Assembly: GCA_020062605.1 (NCBI GenBank)
Contig: JAGUWA010000327.1
Location: forward strand, 1 to 7,447
Direction: 5' to 3'
DNA from: Parvibaculum sp.
GTDB lineage: Bacteria; Pseudomonadota; Alphaproteobacteria; Parvibaculales; Parvibaculaceae
DNA: 7,447 bases
The notes beneath the pieces are model-generated. The model was not told the DNA's origin, made no database searches, and saw nothing but the letters and a program-made list of their open reading frames with translations. The stretch's first letter is position 1, and every line of letters begins with the position of its first letter. The position numbers and the translations under genes are program-made. Below are positions 6,140 to 7,447 of this stretch, piece by piece.

Positions 6140-7051
6140 ATGGAATCGAAAGCGGGGATAAGCCGGTGCGGCTTCGTCGCCATCATCGGCGCGCCGAATG
6201 CGGGGAAATCCACGCTGCTCAACCAGCTCGTCGGATCGAAGGTCGCGATCGTCACCCACAAGGTGCAGACGACGCGGGCGCGCATCCGCGGCATCGCCAT
6301 GGAGGGGCAGACGCAGATCGTCTTCGTGGACACGCCCGGCATCTTCAAGCCGAAGCGGCGGCTCGACAGGGCGATGGTGGAGGCCGCCTGGGGCGGGGCG
6401 GGGGATGCCGACCTGAACATCCTGATGGTCGACATGGAGAGCGGCCGCGAAGAGGACCTCACCCGGATTGTCGACGGATTGAAGTCGCAGGGGCGCAAAG
6501 CCATCCTTGTACTGAACAAGGTGGATGCCTGTCCGCGCGAGAAGCTGCTGAAGACGGCGGCGGCGCTGAACGAGACCGGCATCTTCACCGAGACCTTCAT
6601 GATCTCGGCGCTGAAGGGCGACGGGGTGGCGGACCTGAAGAAATATATCGCCGGGCTGATGCCGCCGGGCCCCTGGCATTACCCGGAGGACCAGGCGGCG
6701 GATGTGCCGCTGCGGTCGCTCGCGGCGGAGGTGACGCGCGAGAAGCTCTTCCTCAGGCTTCACGACGAGCTGCCCTATTCGCTGACGGTGGAGACGGAAA
6801 GCTGGGAGCAGAAGAAGGACGGCTCGATCCGCATCCAGCAGGTGATCTTCGTGGAGCGCGACAGCCAGAAGAAGATCGCGCTCGGCAAGGGCGGGCAGAC
6901 GATCAAGACGGTCGGCCAGCTCGCGCGCGAGGAACTGGAAGAAATGCTCGGCTGCCGCGTTCACCTGTTCCTGTTCGTGAAGGTGCGCGAGAACTGGTCG
7001 GACGACCGCGAGCGTTACCGCGAGATGGGGCTCGATTTCCCGGAGAAGTAA
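6140..7051 (+). CDS. era: GTPase Era, 16S rRNA-binding ribosome assembly factor
   Basis: Era is an essential-type GTPase that binds the 3' end of 16S rRNA and checks late 30S maturation, linking ribosome assembly to growth. With the start at 6140 the product is 303 residues, the normal length. The GTPase domain shows G1 GAPNAGKST (17-25), G2 TT at 44-45, G3 DTPG (64-67), G4 NKVD (126-129) and G5 SAL (156-158). A C-terminal KH RNA-binding domain follows, with QVIFVERDSQKKIALGKGG (234-252), containing the GKGG loop that contacts RNA. In-frame ATGs at 6101 and 6119 would add 13 or 7 residues, but neither has a good ribosome-binding site and the extra residues do not resemble Era; 6140 has a purine-rich AGCGGAAAA upstream. 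The choice is likely, not certain. rnc-era is a classic pairing, since both act on rRNA. Confidence 0.95.
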   Translation: MESKAGISRCGFVAIIGAPNAGKSTLLNQLVGSKVAIVTHKVQTTRARIRGIAMEGQTQIVFVDTPGIFKPKRRLDRAMVEAAWGGAGDADLNILMVDMESGREEDLTRIVDGLKSQGRKAILVLNKVDACPREKLLKTAAALNETGIFTETFMISALKGDGVADLKKYIAGLMPPGPWHYPEDQAADVPLRSLAAEVTREKLFLRLHDELPYSLTVETESWEQKKDGSIRIQQVIFVERDSQKKIALGKGGQTIKTVGQLAREELEEMLGCRVHLFLFVKVRENWSDDRERYREMGLDFPEK

Positions 7052-7054
7052 GCC

Positions 7055-7402
7055 ATGGCGAAGGACGATGCGCTCGCCGTTTTCGAGAAGGCGCTCCGAT
7101 CCGAGCTGGAGGAGTTGCGCGCGCTTTCGGAGACGGGCGCGGCCTCGCGCGCGCCGGTGACACTCGACCAGCAGAGCGTGGGACGGCTGTCGCGGATGGA
7201 CGCGATGCAGGCGCAGGCCATGGCGCAGGCGACGGAGCGGCGGCGGCTCACGCGCATCCAGCAGGTGGAAGCGGCGCTGAAGCGCATCGGGGATGGCGAA
7301 TTCGGCTATTGTCTCTCGTGCGGCGAGGAGATCGAAGAGCGGCGGCTTGAGACCGATCCGGCGGCGCCGCTCTGCATTGGCTGTTCGCGGGGAGAAAGCT
7401 AG
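7055..7402 (+). CDS. TraR/DksA family zinc-finger protein (DksA-like)
   Basis: This 115-residue protein is a small member of the TraR/DksA family, whose proteins bind in the secondary channel of RNA polymerase and change promoter response, often together with ppGpp. The C-terminus carries a four-cysteine zinc finger, YCLSCGEEI (85-93) and LCIGCS (106-111), with C86, C89, C107 and C110 as ligands. The N-terminal half is predicted to be helical, with ELEELRAL near 18-25 and a conserved block LDQQSVGRLSRMDAMQAQAMA (in two parts, 37-46 and 47-57) typical of a DksA-like subgroup. The classical DxxDxA coiled-coil tip motif of DksA is not present, so it may not be a functional DksA. ATG 7055 has GGAGAAG 6 nt upstream, within the era 3' end, and lies 3 nt after the era stop, so it is probably co-transcribed with era. 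The specific role is unknown. Confidence 0.88.
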   Translation: MAKDDALAVFEKALRSELEELRALSETGAASRAPVTLDQQSVGRLSRMDAMQAQAMAQATERRRLTRIQQVEAALKRIGDGEFGYCLSCGEEIEERRLETDPAAPLCIGCSRGES

Positions 7403-7413
7403 AACAATCGACT

Positions 7414-7447
7414 GCCCCTCACCCTCCCGCCGCCTTCGGCGGCTCCC
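7414..7447. repeat. Start of a probable dispersed palindromic intergenic repeat (cut by window end)
   Basis: After the dksA-like stop there is a C-rich run, CCCCTCACCCTCCC (7415-7428), followed by a perfect 6-bp hairpin, GCCGCC (7429-7434) and GGCGGC (7438-7443), with a TTC loop, then TCCC. CCCCTCACCC followed by small GC hairpins is the look of REP-like intergenic repeats found in many copies in alphaproteobacterial genomes. Only the first part is visible. The hairpin may also help to end or protect the era-dksA transcript, though no T-run is seen. Identification is by resemblance only. Confidence 0.5.

Noticed and set aside
6104..6964. 286-codon minus-strand frame opposite era
   Set aside because: Low-complexity Arg/Leu/His-rich translation opposite a confirmed GTPase; no sign of a real gene.
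5875..7350. 491-codon plus-strand frame overlapping rnc, era and the dksA-like gene
   Set aside because: It is very rich in Gly, Arg and Ala and out of frame with era, whose motifs are all intact; a frame-shadow of GC-rich codons.
1..7447. A novel defence, mobile or multigene accessory system
   Set aside because: All nine genes fall in known core families with normal length and motifs, and there are no transposase, integrase, phage, toxin or CRISPR-like features.

Overview
The window is a GC-rich, densely packed run of nine genes, all on the + strand, with almost no non-coding DNA. Protein sequences and gene order match a conserved alphaproteobacterial housekeeping cluster: rsh, pyrE, a DUF2062 gene, pdxJ, acpS, lepB, rnc, era. 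The organism is most likely an alphaproteobacterium of the Rhizobiales/Parvibaculum type. That assignment rests on gene order and sequence resemblance; the exact genus cannot be fixed from this stretch alone.

Layout. Positions 1-2134 hold a (p)ppGpp synthetase/hydrolase whose first few codons lie before the window. pyrE (2176-2760) follows, then a DUF2062 membrane protein with a TTG start (2777-3400). pdxJ (3397-4173) and acpS (4170-4571) come next, each overlapping the gene before it by 4 nt (GTGA and ATGA). A hairpin with a T-run, resembling an intrinsic terminator, sits in the 63-nt gap before lepB (4635-5411). The start of rnc (5399-6070) lies inside the end of lepB. era (6140-7051) is preceded by a short leader carrying three GTCA-centred direct repeats at exact 11-bp spacing, which resemble a PhoB-binding Pho box. 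A TraR/DksA-family zinc-finger gene (7055-7402) starts 3 nt after era. The window ends inside what looks like a dispersed palindromic intergenic repeat.

How the genes work together. These are core functions: stringent-response signalling (Rsh), UMP synthesis (PyrE), vitamin B6 synthesis (PdxJ), activation of acyl carrier protein (AcpS), signal-peptide removal (LepB), and rRNA/dsRNA processing and 30S maturation (RNase III, Era). Tight spacing suggests two transcription blocks, rsh to acpS and lepB to the dksA-like gene, separated fully or partly by the hairpin at 4588-4620. A ppGpp enzyme at one end and a DksA-family protein at the other form a thematic pair, but no direct link is visible.

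I see no CRISPR array, insertion sequence, prophage, toxin-antitoxin pair or unknown multigene system. The points worth a second look are small: the Pho-box-like repeats before era, the terminator before lepB, the DksA-like protein without the classical acidic tip motif, and the end-of-window repeat.
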